Shown piece after piece: positions 51,672-61,061 of a stretch of DNA of 64,000 nucleotides; the first letter of the stretch is position 1; every line of letters starts with the position of its first letter. The position numbers and the translations under genes are program-made. The notes beneath the pieces were generated by a model. It was not told the origin of the DNA, did not search any database, and worked only from the letters and a program-made list of their open reading frames with translations. Where the stretch lies: the NCBI RefSeq assembly GCF_000739895.2, contig NZ_BBJS01000023.1, positions 62,001-126,000 of the forward strand. The letters are read 5' to 3'. The stretch is from Sphingomonas paucimobilis NBRC 13935 (GTDB lineage: Bacteria; Pseudomonadota; Alphaproteobacteria; Sphingomonadales; Sphingomonadaceae).

Positions 51672-53636
51672 TCAGCGCCCCTCCTCCTGCCGCCAGAGCG
51701 GTGCGGCGATCGCCGCGAATGCCTCGGGCGATGCCTTTTCTACCGCGCGGTCGAAGGTCAGCAGGCCGTTGATCTCGTCTTCGACGTCGGTGGTTTGGGT
51801 GTAGACGGCGGCACTCAGCCCGTGATCGCGCGCCTGGCGGATCACCCTCTCCATCTTGAGACGATACCGGGCGAGGTAGTCCGCGCCGTCTTTGGCCGCC
51901 TGATACCCCCAATTGGTCTTGCCCGGCCGCCAGAGGTGAGCGGCAACCGGCAGGCCTATCCCGCCATATTCTCCAAGGACCAGCGCGCGACGGCTCTGTC
52001 GCGTCGGGGTGTTGGGAACATCCTCATAGGTATGGATATCGAACACGTCGGAGACATCGGGTGCGACGTCCAGCCATCCGCTGTCGGCGTTGACCAGGCG
52101 GCTGGGATCCATGCCCTTGACGTAGCGCGCTAAGGTCGCGGAGTCGTACTGCCCCCATCCCTCGTTGTTGACGACCCACAACACGATCGACGGAAAGGCG
52201 CGAAGCCCGCCGATCATGCGCGTCAGTTCGTTCTGGTTCTCCGCCATCATATCGGACGACATCACGGCCTGCGCCTTGCTCGCGCCCGTGACGAACTGGT
52301 CCTCGCCACCGCCCGAAGGCATGTCCTGCCAGATCAGCATGCCGAGCCGGTCCGCATCGTGATAATATTGTGCGGGCTCGACCTTGATGTGCTTGCGGAC
52401 CATGTTGAAGCCCGCTTTCTTCAACCATTCCAGGTCATACCGCATCGCCTCTTCGGACGGCGGGGTCCACAGGCCGTCGGGCCACCAGCCCTGATCCAGC
52501 GTACCGTTCTGAAAATAGGGTTTGTTGTTCAGCAACAAGGCGGGCTGGCCTGCTACCTGGCCTGGCCCAACCGAGATCTTGCGCATCGCGAAATAGCCTT
52601 CGACCATGTCGCGTGGCGCGCCCGTCACCACGGCCCGGGCATAGTTCTGATCCTCTGAGGGCGTGAAGCGCGCATCATATGCAACGCGATCGCGTTCCGA
52701 CTTGCCCGCATAGGGATCACGGACCGTCACCAATTCCGTGGTCAGATCATAGAGGAAAGGCTGTTCCGGCGACCAAAGCCGGGCATTCGGGATCGCCAGC
52801 GTGGCGCGACGATTGGCACGGATGACGGTCGACGCGATGGCCTTGCCGCCGCTATGCGCGGTGATCCGCACGGCGTCGGTATCGGAAGCCCAGGCGTTGA
52901 GCGCCACTTCGACATCGATGACGCCGCGGTCGATGTCGGGGGTCGCGCGGACATCCGCGATATGCAATTTGGGCACCGGCTCCAGCCACACCGTCTGCCA
53001 GATCCCGCTGACCGCTGTATACCAGATGCCCGAGGGATCGAGGCTCTGCTTGCCGCGTGGTTGGCTTCCCGAGGACGTCGGGTCGGCCACCTGAACCAGC
53101 AACTCGTTCTCGCCGGGCTTCAACTGGTTCGTGATGTCGAAGCCGAAGGCATCGAAGCCGCCCTTATGCGATCCGGCGACCGCGCCGTTGACCCAGACGA
53201 CCGTACTGTGGTCGACGCCGCCGAAGTTGAGCATCACCCGCTGCCCCGCCCAGTCCGCTGGTACGGTAAAGCGCCGCCGGTACCAAATGCGGTCTTCGGG
53301 CAGGACGCGACGCGCCACACCCGACAGGCGCGACTCCACCGGGAATGGTACGAGAATCCGTCCATCCATCCGGCTCGGCTGCGGTGCCGACGCCTTGGTG
53401 ATCGCATAATCCCAGCGGCCGTTCAGGTTCTGCCAGGCGGTGCGCTTCATCTGCGGCCGTGGATAGCTTTGCCAGACATTGTCGGCCGTCACGGCCCGGC
53501 CCCAGCGTGTCGCAATCAGGCCAGTATAAACTCCGTCCTTGACGCCATTCTGCGCGGTCTGCGCCTGGGCGCCGCTCGTGGTCGCAAAGGCCAGGAGCAT
53601 GGCGGCGGCAAGTCTTGGCATGGGCATTCCCATCAT
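51672..53636 (-). CDS. GH2 family beta-glycosidase
   Basis: A 654-residue exported GH2 enzyme. The signal peptide is RLAAAMLLAFATTSGAQA. Next is the sugar-binding jelly roll (RIWYRRRFTVPADWAGQRVM, HSTVVWVNGAVAGSHKGGFD), an immunoglobulin-like domain, then the TIM barrel (KHIKVEPAQYYHDADRLGML). The acid/base Glu is in WVVNNEGWGQYD and a candidate nucleophile Glu in VLGEYGGIGL. Beta-galactosidase, beta-mannosidase and beta-glucuronidase all occur in GH2; beta-mannosidase would fit the N-glycan core. The start ATG overlaps the stop of the GH92 upstream (ATGA). Confidence 0.88.
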   Translation of the reverse strand: MMGMPMPRLAAAMLLAFATTSGAQAQTAQNGVKDGVYTGLIATRWGRAVTADNVWQSYPRPQMKRTAWQNLNGRWDYAITKASAPQPSRMDGRILVPFPVESRLSGVARRVLPEDRIWYRRRFTVPADWAGQRVMLNFGGVDHSTVVWVNGAVAGSHKGGFDAFGFDITNQLKPGENELLVQVADPTSSGSQPRGKQSLDPSGIWYTAVSGIWQTVWLEPVPKLHIADVRATPDIDRGVIDVEVALNAWASDTDAVRITAHSGGKAIASTVIRANRRATLAIPNARLWSPEQPFLYDLTTELVTVRDPYAGKSERDRVAYDARFTPSEDQNYARAVVTGAPRDMVEGYFAMRKISVGPGQVAGQPALLLNNKPYFQNGTLDQGWWPDGLWTPPSEEAMRYDLEWLKKAGFNMVRKHIKVEPAQYYHDADRLGMLIWQDMPSGGGEDQFVTGASKAQAVMSSDMMAENQNELTRMIGGLRAFPSIVLWVVNNEGWGQYDSATLARYVKGMDPSRLVNADSGWLDVAPDVSDVFDIHTYEDVPNTPTRQSRRALVLGEYGGIGLPVAAHLWRPGKTNWGYQAAKDGADYLARYRLKMERVIRQARDHGLSAAVYTQTTDVEDEINGLLTFDRAVEKASPEAFAAIAAPLWRQEEGR

Positions 53637-56017
53637 GGCTTCTGACCTTCTGCGGACATCGATGGCGGCGCGGCGTCGGGCGCGCTTCCCCATTCGCGGT
53701 TGGGGTTCGGCCCCATGACGAATGCCAGCACGGCCCCGTTCTTGATGTCGTCATGGCTGAACCAGGGCTTAGTCCAGGGGCGGCCGTTGAGCGTCGCCGA
53801 CTGGATGTACCGGTTGGTCGCGGAGTTGTTGGTCGCGACCACCTCCAGCGTGCGACCATTGCCCAGCCGCATCTTGATCCGCTCGAAAATCGGGCTGCCG
53901 ATCACATAAAAAGGCATCGACGGATCGACGGGGTAAAAGCCCATCGCGCTCAGCACATACCAGGACGAGGTCGATCCCTGGTCGTCCATGCCCGGATAGC
54001 CGTTGCCCGTGGCATCGCTGCCATACAGGTCCGCCAGAATGCGCCGGACCAGGGCCTGTGTCTTCCAGGGCTGACCCGCCCAGGCATAGAGATAGGGCGC
54101 ATGCTGATCGGGCTGGTTGCCCTGCACATATTGCCCGATCACACCGGTGCAATCGCGGCATATCCCCTTCGGCGCATAGGGCGTGGTGAAAAACGCATCC
54201 AGCTTCGCCGCGAACGCCGCGCGTCCGCCCAGCAAGTCGCGCAGGCCCGACACGTCGTGGGGCACGAGCCACAGGTTCGACCAGCCCGATGCCTCCTTGC
54301 TAGCGAAATTATAATAGGGCTCACGCGGATCGAAGGGAGATATCCAGCGACCATCCTCGGTCCGGCCGCGCATGAAGCCCGTCTTGCGATCGAAGACGTT
54401 GCGATAATTGCTCGCGCGCCGGGCAAACATCACCGCATCCTCGGTCCGTCCCAGCCGTGTCGCCATTACCGACAGGGCATGATCGTCCCACGCATATTCC
54501 AGCGTCTTGTCCATGCCCGCCTTGCCACCGGCATAGGGCGGGCTCGGGCTGCCCTCCGGCACGATGTCCGAAATCCAGCCGCGCGCCAGATATTCGTTCA
54601 GATAGGCGCGCGGCCCCTTGGGATCGGTGGCGTTGCGCCGGAGCGCTTCGTAAGCGGCGGCGTAGTCGAACGGCACGCCTCGCTGCATCGCCCCCAGATA
54701 CATCAGAACCGCGTGATCGCCGTGGAACGAGCTGTTCATGAACCCACGCTCGCCCGCATCGTCCAGTTCGGACTGCATCACGCGCGCCAGCAATTTGGGC
54801 TCCATCAACTCGAGCAGCGAGAGCTGATTACGTGCCGTATCCCAATAGGGGACCGCGCTGTAGCGATCATGCGATACCGTCACCGTTCCGCGTGGGCCAG
54901 TCAGCGTCTCCCCCGCCTTGGCGATGAGACGTGGGCTGGCAAAGGACTGAAACAGCGTGGAATAAAATAGCCGCCGCTGTTGTGGCGTGCCACCCACCAC
55001 CTCGACCCGATCGAGCAGATCTGCCCAAGCACCGCGCGCCGAAGCGCGGATACGATCGAAATCCCAGCCGGGATTTTCGGCCGCTAGCCGACGCTCAGCC
55101 TCGGCATAGCTATGGCCGTGTGCGATCTTGACCAGGATCGTCTCGCCCTGTTGCGTCGCGAAGCTCGCATAGGCTCCGGCAAAGGCACCGGAGACCTTGC
55201 GCCGGTCGGCGGTGACATCCTTGTCGCCGATGCCCCAGACCGGCCGATCGCCGGGCGCCTTGCGAAAGGTCCCCATGTCGCGGATCGGACGGGAGAACAT
55301 CGCCACAAAGTAGGGACCGTCCGCGGAGTCTTCGTCCTGCCCATCCTGCGCTGCGCCGCGGATCGTCCGGTCGCCGACCATTTCCACCGTGCCCCCTGCC
55401 CGCGGCAGATTGATGATGATGCTGGCACGGTCGGTCCGGGGAAAGGTGAAACGCATCATGCCGGTCCAGCGGGTCGCGGTCAGTTCCGTTTTCGTCCCGT
55501 TGTCCAGATTGACAGAATAATATCCCGGGGCAGCGTTTTCCCGCGCCTTGTCGTAATGTACGGACGTGTAGGCGGGGGGCACCGTCCAGTCGCCGACGAT
55601 CGGCATGAAGATCGGCTTGGCCCGGCCGCCATAGGTCGCGCCGCCGCCTGCCGTGAAGCCTAGCATCGTCGGGTTCGGATAGTGGTAGGGCGTAGGAACG
55701 CCAGTCGGGTAGCTGAGCTCGATATTAACGTTGACCGGCGCGACCTCCACCGAGCTGTGCGGTAATCTTGCACCCGGCGAGGTCTGGCCGGAATAAACCG
55801 GCTCGCCAGGCGGAGGCGCATTGCCGATCAGGTCGCGCCTGTCCAACGGCGCGGTACCGACCAATGGACTGGCCAAATCGACGGGCGTGCTAGGTTCCGA
55901 TGGAAGCGATTGGCCGGAAACCGCGGTCGTCAGCAAGATACTCGCGGTAGTAAGCGATCCAATCATGATCGACGGCAAATGACGGACGCGTGGCGTCAAC
56001 TCTCGTAAACCGGACAC
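53633..56017 (-). CDS. GH92 family enzyme with Gln at the acid position (second)
   Basis: A 794-residue exported GH92. The front of the domain is divergent (LASPLVGTAPLDRRDLIGNA, GARLPHSSVEVAPVNVN). The C-terminal block is QGNQPDQHAPYLYAWAGQPW, with Gln in place of Glu, then GMDDQGSTSSWYVLSAMGFY, in which the usual GQ(T/M)SAW has become GSTSSW. The base Asp pair is kept. It may have altered leaving-group specificity. A GTG at 56017 with GGAGGGG seven bases upstream is the likely start. First gene of the minus-strand cluster, driven from the divergent region 56018-56846. Confidence 0.88.
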   Translation of the reverse strand: MSGLRELTPRVRHLPSIMIGSLTTASILLTTAVSGQSLPSEPSTPVDLASPLVGTAPLDRRDLIGNAPPPGEPVYSGQTSPGARLPHSSVEVAPVNVNIELSYPTGVPTPYHYPNPTMLGFTAGGGATYGGRAKPIFMPIVGDWTVPPAYTSVHYDKARENAAPGYYSVNLDNGTKTELTATRWTGMMRFTFPRTDRASIIINLPRAGGTVEMVGDRTIRGAAQDGQDEDSADGPYFVAMFSRPIRDMGTFRKAPGDRPVWGIGDKDVTADRRKVSGAFAGAYASFATQQGETILVKIAHGHSYAEAERRLAAENPGWDFDRIRASARGAWADLLDRVEVVGGTPQQRRLFYSTLFQSFASPRLIAKAGETLTGPRGTVTVSHDRYSAVPYWDTARNQLSLLELMEPKLLARVMQSELDDAGERGFMNSSFHGDHAVLMYLGAMQRGVPFDYAAAYEALRRNATDPKGPRAYLNEYLARGWISDIVPEGSPSPPYAGGKAGMDKTLEYAWDDHALSVMATRLGRTEDAVMFARRASNYRNVFDRKTGFMRGRTEDGRWISPFDPREPYYNFASKEASGWSNLWLVPHDVSGLRDLLGGRAAFAAKLDAFFTTPYAPKGICRDCTGVIGQYVQGNQPDQHAPYLYAWAGQPWKTQALVRRILADLYGSDATGNGYPGMDDQGSTSSWYVLSAMGFYPVDPSMPFYVIGSPIFERIKMRLGNGRTLEVVATNNSATNRYIQSATLNGRPWTKPWFSHDDIKNGAVLAFVMGPNPNREWGSAPDAAPPSMSAEGQKP

Positions 56018-56060
56018 GCTAACACCCCTCCACATTCGGGTGGCTTTTCTACCGCCCTGC

Positions 56061-56108
56061 TAATTTACGCCGTGGACTGACGAATCATTATTCCACCACG
56101 GTAAATTA
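56061..56108. repeat. Imperfect inverted repeat in the GH92 promoter region
   Basis: TAATTTACGCCGTGG and, 17 bases on, its near complement CCACCACGGTAAATTA. The surrounding DNA is A/T rich, unlike the rest of the host sequence. Possible regulator site. Confidence 0.4.
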
Positions 56109-56154
56109 GATAATCAAATTGTCAATTAATTGAGAGTTTACAGCAGTCAGTGAA

Positions 56155-56170
56155 ATGTTAACGATAACAT
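56155..56170. promoter_or_regulatory. Putative LacI-family operator 1, divergent GH92 promoter
   Basis: ATGTTAACGATAACAT: six-base arms around ACGA, a LacI-type dyad. It lies 138 bases before the minus-strand GH92 start, in an A/T-rich stretch. Confidence 0.55.
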
Positions 56171-56303
56171 AAATAATTGAGGTGCTTCTTCCGTATGTAT
56201 ACGACGTGTGCTGTAATCGATTGTATTAGGTCTAACGTCGATATGCCATTTAGCATTTAACGCCAATTGGAATAACCGAAACTCGACCTGAATAATATAT
56301 TAT

Positions 56304-56315
56304 GATAGCGCTATC
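56304..56315. promoter_or_regulatory. Putative LacI-family operator 2, divergent GH92 promoter
   Basis: GATAGCGCTATC, a perfect 12-base palindrome preceded by T (TGATAGCGCTATCC). It shares the AGCGCT core of xyl-box-type operators and the GATAGCG half of the site at 5472. Confidence 0.6.
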
Positions 56316-56494
56316 CATGAGCGTTTGGCATGCATTGAAAAATTTACAGCTCAAGCGCTGCTGCCAATTGAATGTAATTGACGCATTCTTGCGATTGCTG
56401 CTCCGTTCAAAGTGGTCGGCCTGCCCCTCCCCTTTGAGGTTGCCGCCGTGGGACGCTCGCTCCCAAAGCGGGATGGTGCGTGTGACCGCAAGGC

Positions 56495-56620
56495 AAGGTC
56501 GATCTGTTCTTCGCAATCAAACGGACGTCGAAGATCGCTTTTGCCAGCCTTCGCGACCAGGCAAACATCGCCAATGCCGTCGCCTTCCTCGACAAATTGG
56601 TCGATACAGTGCCCTATACG
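56495..56620 (+). pseudogene. IS481-like transposase fragment
   Basis: 42 codons read KVDLFFAIKRTSKIAFASLR followed by DQANIANAVAFLDKLVDTVP, matching the start of the DDE domain of IS481-family transposases (usually DxFxAIDRTSxFxF). The catalytic Asp itself is Lys here. Both sides are lost. It is a relic stranded in the GH92 promoter region. Confidence 0.6.
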
Positions 56621-56846
56621 ACCTACTTTTGGTCACAAAAGCCCCCTGCCGGCTTTCGGGTATCGGACATCCATCCGTGCCAGCCTCAGCAATCCGCTAT
56701 GGCCGGATGAGATGTCCAATTTGTCAGGATAGGATGACGGTGTCCCCGCCCCTCGTACGCACGACAACCGAGCCAAACAGTTGAAATCATGGACGTACAG
56801 CGGCGAGCGACTTCCGTCAGATGCCCCGGGATGCTTTAATGCGACC

Positions 56847-59171
56847 ATGAAGCATTTCCGCCCAGGTGCCGCGCTGGCCCTGCTCGCCAGCTTTGCCGCG
56901 ATGCCACTGTCAGCGCAATCGACCTACGATCAGGTCGACCCGATGATCGGCACGGGTGGGGAAGGCCACACCTTCCCCGGGGCAGTCGCACCTTTTGGCA
57001 TGGTGCAATTCTCGCCCGATACCGACACAACTTGCGTCATCCGGGAATGCTATAGCCATGCGGCGGGCTATCGTTATGAAGATCCGACCATCCAAGGTTT
57101 CTCGCTGACGCACTTCTCCGGTGCCGGGCATTCGGATCTCGGCGATTTCCTCATGATGCCGGTCAGCGGGGATAGCGCGCCACTGGAGCCCGGCAACGCA
57201 GGCAAGCCCGGGTCGGGTTATCGCTCGCGCTACCATCACGCGACAGAGGTCGCGCGGCCAGGCTATTACGCCGTCAAGCTGGAGGATCGAGGCGTCCAGG
57301 CGGAGCTGACCGCGGGGACGCGGATCGGCGTCGCCCGCTATCGTACCACGTCCGGCGCGCCGCCCATGCATCTGGTGCTGGATCTGCGCAGCTCACTCTA
57401 CAACTACCCTGGCAAGGTCCTGTGGTCCTCGATCAGGTTGCGCCCCGACGGCATCGTTACCGGCTGCCGACAGACGCGCGGCTGGGCGCCCGACCGCAAC
57501 CTGTGCTTTGCGATCCGTTTTTCCGAGCCGCTAAAGGGGCATGCGTTCGTCTCGACCGAGACGGACGTCCCTTATAAGGGCTTCCAGGGACCGGGGCGCG
57601 GCAGTGACGCCGTTGCGGAGCGCGCCGGACGCGCCTTGGTCGCCCGCTTCGATTTCGGCCCCCTAAACCGACCGCTTGAAGTGACAAGCGCGATCTCATC
57701 GGTCGATGAGGCGGGCGCGATCGCAAACCTGGCGAGCGAACCCGGTGATTTCGATGCCGTCCGGACAAAGACCACACAGGCATGGCGCGCAGCCCTCGAC
57801 ACGGTGAAGATCGCCGCGCCTGCCCCGATGGCGAAGTCCGTGGCGACTGCGCTGTATCACAGCTTGCTAGCACCCGCCGTCGCCAGCGATGCGGACGGTC
57901 GCTATCGCGGGCCCGACAATCAGGTGCACCGTGCGGAAGGCTATACATTCCGTTCGACCTTCTCGCTTTGGGATACGTTCCGTGCCGAGCATCCACTGCT
58001 GACACTCATCCAGCCGGCCAGCCTGTCGAGCGAGATCGTTCGGTCGCTCGTGGCCAGCCGCGAAGACAGTCCTGATGGCATCCTGCCCGTCTGGCAGTTC
58101 CAGGGGCGTGAGACGTGGACGATGATCGGCTATCACGCCGCACCCGTTATCGCCGACGCCTATCTGAAGGGGATCAGAGGTTTCGATGCGGACGCAGCGC
58201 TTGCTGCCATGGTGGCGAGCGCGACCTACGCGCCGTACGGCGGCTTGGGCGAATATATGAAGCGCGGCTATGTGCCGATCGATCATGAGCCGGAGGCCGC
58301 CTCCAAGACTGTCGAATATGCCTATGACGATTGGACGATCGCACGGATGGCGCGCGCCATGGGCCGTACAGACATTGCCGCGACATTCGAAAGACGTGCA
58401 GGCAACTGGCGCAATAGTTTTGATGCCCAGACCGGCTTCATCCGTGCGCGCAAGAGCGACGGGTCGTTCCGCACGCCGTTCGATCCAACGGCGATCAACT
58501 ACGGATCGGATTATACCGAGGGTAATGCCTGGCAATATAGCTGGTTCGTGCTGCAGGATCAGGCTGCGCTCGTCGGCGCGCTTGGCGGCGATGCGGCCGC
58601 CATCGCCAAGCTGGATGCCATGTTCGAATTTGACAATTCAAAACTCGACTATAGTCATGCCGAAGATATCGCTGGGCTGATCGGTCAGTACATCCATGGC
58701 AACGAACCCAGCCACCATGTCGCCTATCTCTACAGCTATGCTGGCGCACCGTGGCGGACACAGGCGCGGTTAAAGCAAATCGTCGAGAGCCAGTATCACC
58801 CGACGCCCGACGGGCTGTCCGGCAACGACGATCTCGGGCAGATGTCCGCCTGGCTCGTCTTCACGGCGCTGGGCTTCTACCCGGTAACGCCTGGCAGCCT
58901 GGAATATGTCATCGGCCGACCCTTCGTGAACCGGGCGACGCTTTCGCTGCCCAACGGGCGGCAACTCACCATGATCGCCGATCGGCTAGACGACCGGCAC
59001 CCCTATGTCGGGAAGGTCATGCTGAACGGGAAACCCATCAGGCGGGCCTATCTGCGGCACGACGAGATTGTGGCCGGGGGTGAATTGCGCTTCACGATGC
59101 AGGCCACCCCCAACACCTCCTGGGCAACCCACCCCAAGGAGCGACCATATTCGGCGAGCACGGTGCGATGA
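56847..59171 (+). CDS. GH92 alpha-mannosidase (acid Glu present), divergent
   Basis: A 774-residue exported mannosidase, close in length and order to the one at 41144. Signal peptide ALALLASFAAMPLSA; GEGHTFPGAVAPFGMVQFSP; HGNEPSHHVAYLYSYAGAPW with the acid Glu; GNDDLGQMSAWLVFTALGFY with the base Asp pair. It has an extra Cys pair (CVIRECYSHAAGY) near residue 70. The ATG at 56847 begins the signal peptide; codons open upstream from 56781 are unlikely. It is transcribed away from the main cluster, sharing its regulatory region. Confidence 0.93.
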   Translation: MKHFRPGAALALLASFAAMPLSAQSTYDQVDPMIGTGGEGHTFPGAVAPFGMVQFSPDTDTTCVIRECYSHAAGYRYEDPTIQGFSLTHFSGAGHSDLGDFLMMPVSGDSAPLEPGNAGKPGSGYRSRYHHATEVARPGYYAVKLEDRGVQAELTAGTRIGVARYRTTSGAPPMHLVLDLRSSLYNYPGKVLWSSIRLRPDGIVTGCRQTRGWAPDRNLCFAIRFSEPLKGHAFVSTETDVPYKGFQGPGRGSDAVAERAGRALVARFDFGPLNRPLEVTSAISSVDEAGAIANLASEPGDFDAVRTKTTQAWRAALDTVKIAAPAPMAKSVATALYHSLLAPAVASDADGRYRGPDNQVHRAEGYTFRSTFSLWDTFRAEHPLLTLIQPASLSSEIVRSLVASREDSPDGILPVWQFQGRETWTMIGYHAAPVIADAYLKGIRGFDADAALAAMVASATYAPYGGLGEYMKRGYVPIDHEPEAASKTVEYAYDDWTIARMARAMGRTDIAATFERRAGNWRNSFDAQTGFIRARKSDGSFRTPFDPTAINYGSDYTEGNAWQYSWFVLQDQAALVGALGGDAAAIAKLDAMFEFDNSKLDYSHAEDIAGLIGQYIHGNEPSHHVAYLYSYAGAPWRTQARLKQIVESQYHPTPDGLSGNDDLGQMSAWLVFTALGFYPVTPGSLEYVIGRPFVNRATLSLPNGRQLTMIADRLDDRHPYVGKVMLNGKPIRRAYLRHDEIVAGGELRFTMQATPNTSWATHPKERPYSASTVR

Positions 59172-59322
59172 CGACGACCCATTCCTAGCCGCTCAGCGTA
59201 TCTGGCCGACCTTCCAAGACCTGACGCTCGTTCATCCGGCCAGTCACTCAGACGAAGCTCGGCTGATTGACCGCGGCAACGCTCGTCTATTAGGCTGCCC
59301 CCTAGCGCGGCTCTCGCACGCG

Positions 59323-59950
59323 CTACGCCACTGGCGGCGGGCCGAGATACCGCTCGGGCGCGGAGCAGAAGGCTCGGTCTGCGGCGAGCGTCCTCAACAG
59401 CGCCACGCGCCAGTCGTTGCGGCCGTAGGACGCCACCAAGGCAGCGGAGGAGCGGTGCAGGTACTCGCTGAAGACCGCTTCGCCGGCGACGTGCAGCATC
59501 AGCATCGCCGTGCGCTGTTCCGATAGATACTTGTTCAATAGATACTTGTTCACCTGCGCGCGGTAACGGGCGTTCAGCTTCAGCCGCTCCAGCTGGAACT
59601 GGAGTTTGGCGGCGAGAGCCGGATCCATAGCGGGATTCTCCACGCGGAACGTGACCGACAGCGTCCCGTCGGCGTCGAAGTCGGCGTCCGCCTGCAGGAA
59701 GTCCTCGTCCGGCAGCGGCTGGAAGTAGGCGTGTATCAGCCCCGGGCCCTGCGCGGCCGGCATTCCGGGATACACCGTTCGCTTGGCGTTGTTGCACGGT
59801 CCGCAGCTCGGCACGAGGTTGCGGGATAGATGGCAAGCTCGCCGTAGGTGCCGCGCGGCAGGTAGTGGTCGAGGTCCTTCACCTCGCCGAACCCGCAATA
59901 CGGACAGGCCTGCGTCGAAGCCAGGATGCGCGCCCGCAGGTCCTCCAGCT
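59323..59950 (-). pseudogene. HNH endonuclease, frameshifted and N-terminally truncated
   Basis: Reading minus, ACPYCGFGEVKDLDHYLPRG and TYGELAIYP lie in one frame; RNLVPSCGPCNNAKRTVYPG and a further 150 residues lie in another. Together they make an HNH domain (CxxC, DHYLP, NLVPSCxxCNNAK) with an all-alpha C-terminus. One missing C in the CCC run at about 59820 breaks it. Its N-terminal part is replaced by the tail of an S9 peptidase gene on the other strand. Not functional as it stands. Confidence 0.7.
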
Positions 59951-59966
59951 GCCCTTCGCGACCTCG

Positions 59967-60301
59967 GTGACCGTCCGGTCGACGTCGCGCACAACGATTT
60001 CGTCGACTATCGCCTGGTCGATGCCTTTATCGGGCATGGCGAGCATGTCCGCTCCGGATCGCCCGCGCAGAACGCCGATCGGATCAAGGCGCCTGTCCTG
60101 CTGTTCCATGGTGATCTTGACCAGAATGTCGCGGTCGGCGAGTCACAGTTGATGGAGAGCAAGCTGCGCACTGCTGGTAAACAGGTGCGGTTCGTCGAGT
60201 ATAAGGGACTGACGCATCAGCTCGACGACTCGGACGTGCGCACCGATATGCTCGGCAAGAGCGACGCGTTCCTGCGTGCCACGCTTGGGATGAAGGACTA
60301 A
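59967..60301 (+). pseudogene. S9 family (prolyl oligopeptidase) C-terminal fragment
   Basis: About 110 codons of a dipeptidyl-peptidase catalytic domain: FVDYRLVDAFIGHGEHVRSG, SPAQNADRIKAPVLLFHGDL, then DQNV with the catalytic Asp and GLTHQLDD with the catalytic His. The Ser motif (GxSxGG) and the propeller are missing because unrelated DNA (the HNH gene) joins at about 59960. Confidence 0.75.
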
Positions 60302-60560
60302 TTCGTAGGAAGGACATGGGAGCGAGCGAGGGGAACGTCGCATAAGTGCGCATTACTTAGGGGCCGCCCGCCTGACCACTGAATCACCTCTACGCCCAAA
60401 GCGGATGGTTGGCTTCACGCATTCGCAGCGCTCTCATGCCTAATTCGAGCCGATACTGTCTCGAAGGTCGACATGAATGAACGTCTGAAGTGCGAAAGCA
60501 GGCAGGGGGCAATGAATGTCTGGGTTTAGGTCAGTTCCACCAGTTTCTCCTTCGTCATCT

Positions 60561-61061
60561 CTACTCTGGCGGCGCCGTTCTTATTCGATCGGCGAGCCTG
60601 GAATAATAAGCAGCGCTGCCGAGGTTATTTTGCGCTGCGAAGCGGCGTGAGGTAGCTAGCGCAGACGCAGTAGCCGTGCGGAACACGTCCTCGTCTTCAC
60701 TCGCTTTCAGGCCATCGCTGACAACAACGCGGCGGTTTTTATCAAAGCGGATAGCAACCATCATAAGCCCGTCCCTGCGCAGCAGCACACCATCCACAAG
60801 CTTACCCCCCGCCATCCGGCCGGCAAAAAACTCATAGGGTTCGGCTTTGCCAGCGCGCATCACACCAAGGCCATCCGCGACACCGTTGGAGCAATCGCCC
60901 AGCCACTGGGCAGGCGCGAGCGATAGGTTCGCAGGCACTTGTGCCCGACAAGGAGACGACGGACGTCCTGATTTGACCGCCTCCGCATCTCCATGCGTAG
61001 GTGATCCGCATGCGGCGGCAAGAAACCCAAGAGCCGCCGCGATGGCATGGGCGCGTTTCAT
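60561..61061 (-). CDS. Hypothetical lipoprotein
   Basis: A 166-residue protein with a lipoprotein signal (AIAAALGFLAAAC, Cys18). The middle part, LGDCSNGVADGLGVMRAGKA, loosely resembles a MORN repeat. It is coupled by overlap to the M15 peptidase gene upstream (ATGA at 61058-61061). I see no further function. The 259 bases between its stop and the S9 fragment (60302-60560) hold nothing I can name. Confidence 0.65.
   Translation of the reverse strand: MKRAHAIAAALGFLAAACGSPTHGDAEAVKSGRPSSPCRAQVPANLSLAPAQWLGDCSNGVADGLGVMRAGKAEPYEFFAGRMAGGKLVDGVLLRRDGLMMVAIRFDKNRRVVVSDGLKASEDEDVFRTATASALATSRRFAAQNNLGSAAYYSRLADRIRTAPPE

Noticed and set aside
59172..59322. Continuation of the GH92 gene or a further small gene
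   Set aside because: The GH92 protein ends at a normal position; the following 150 bases show no coding signal.
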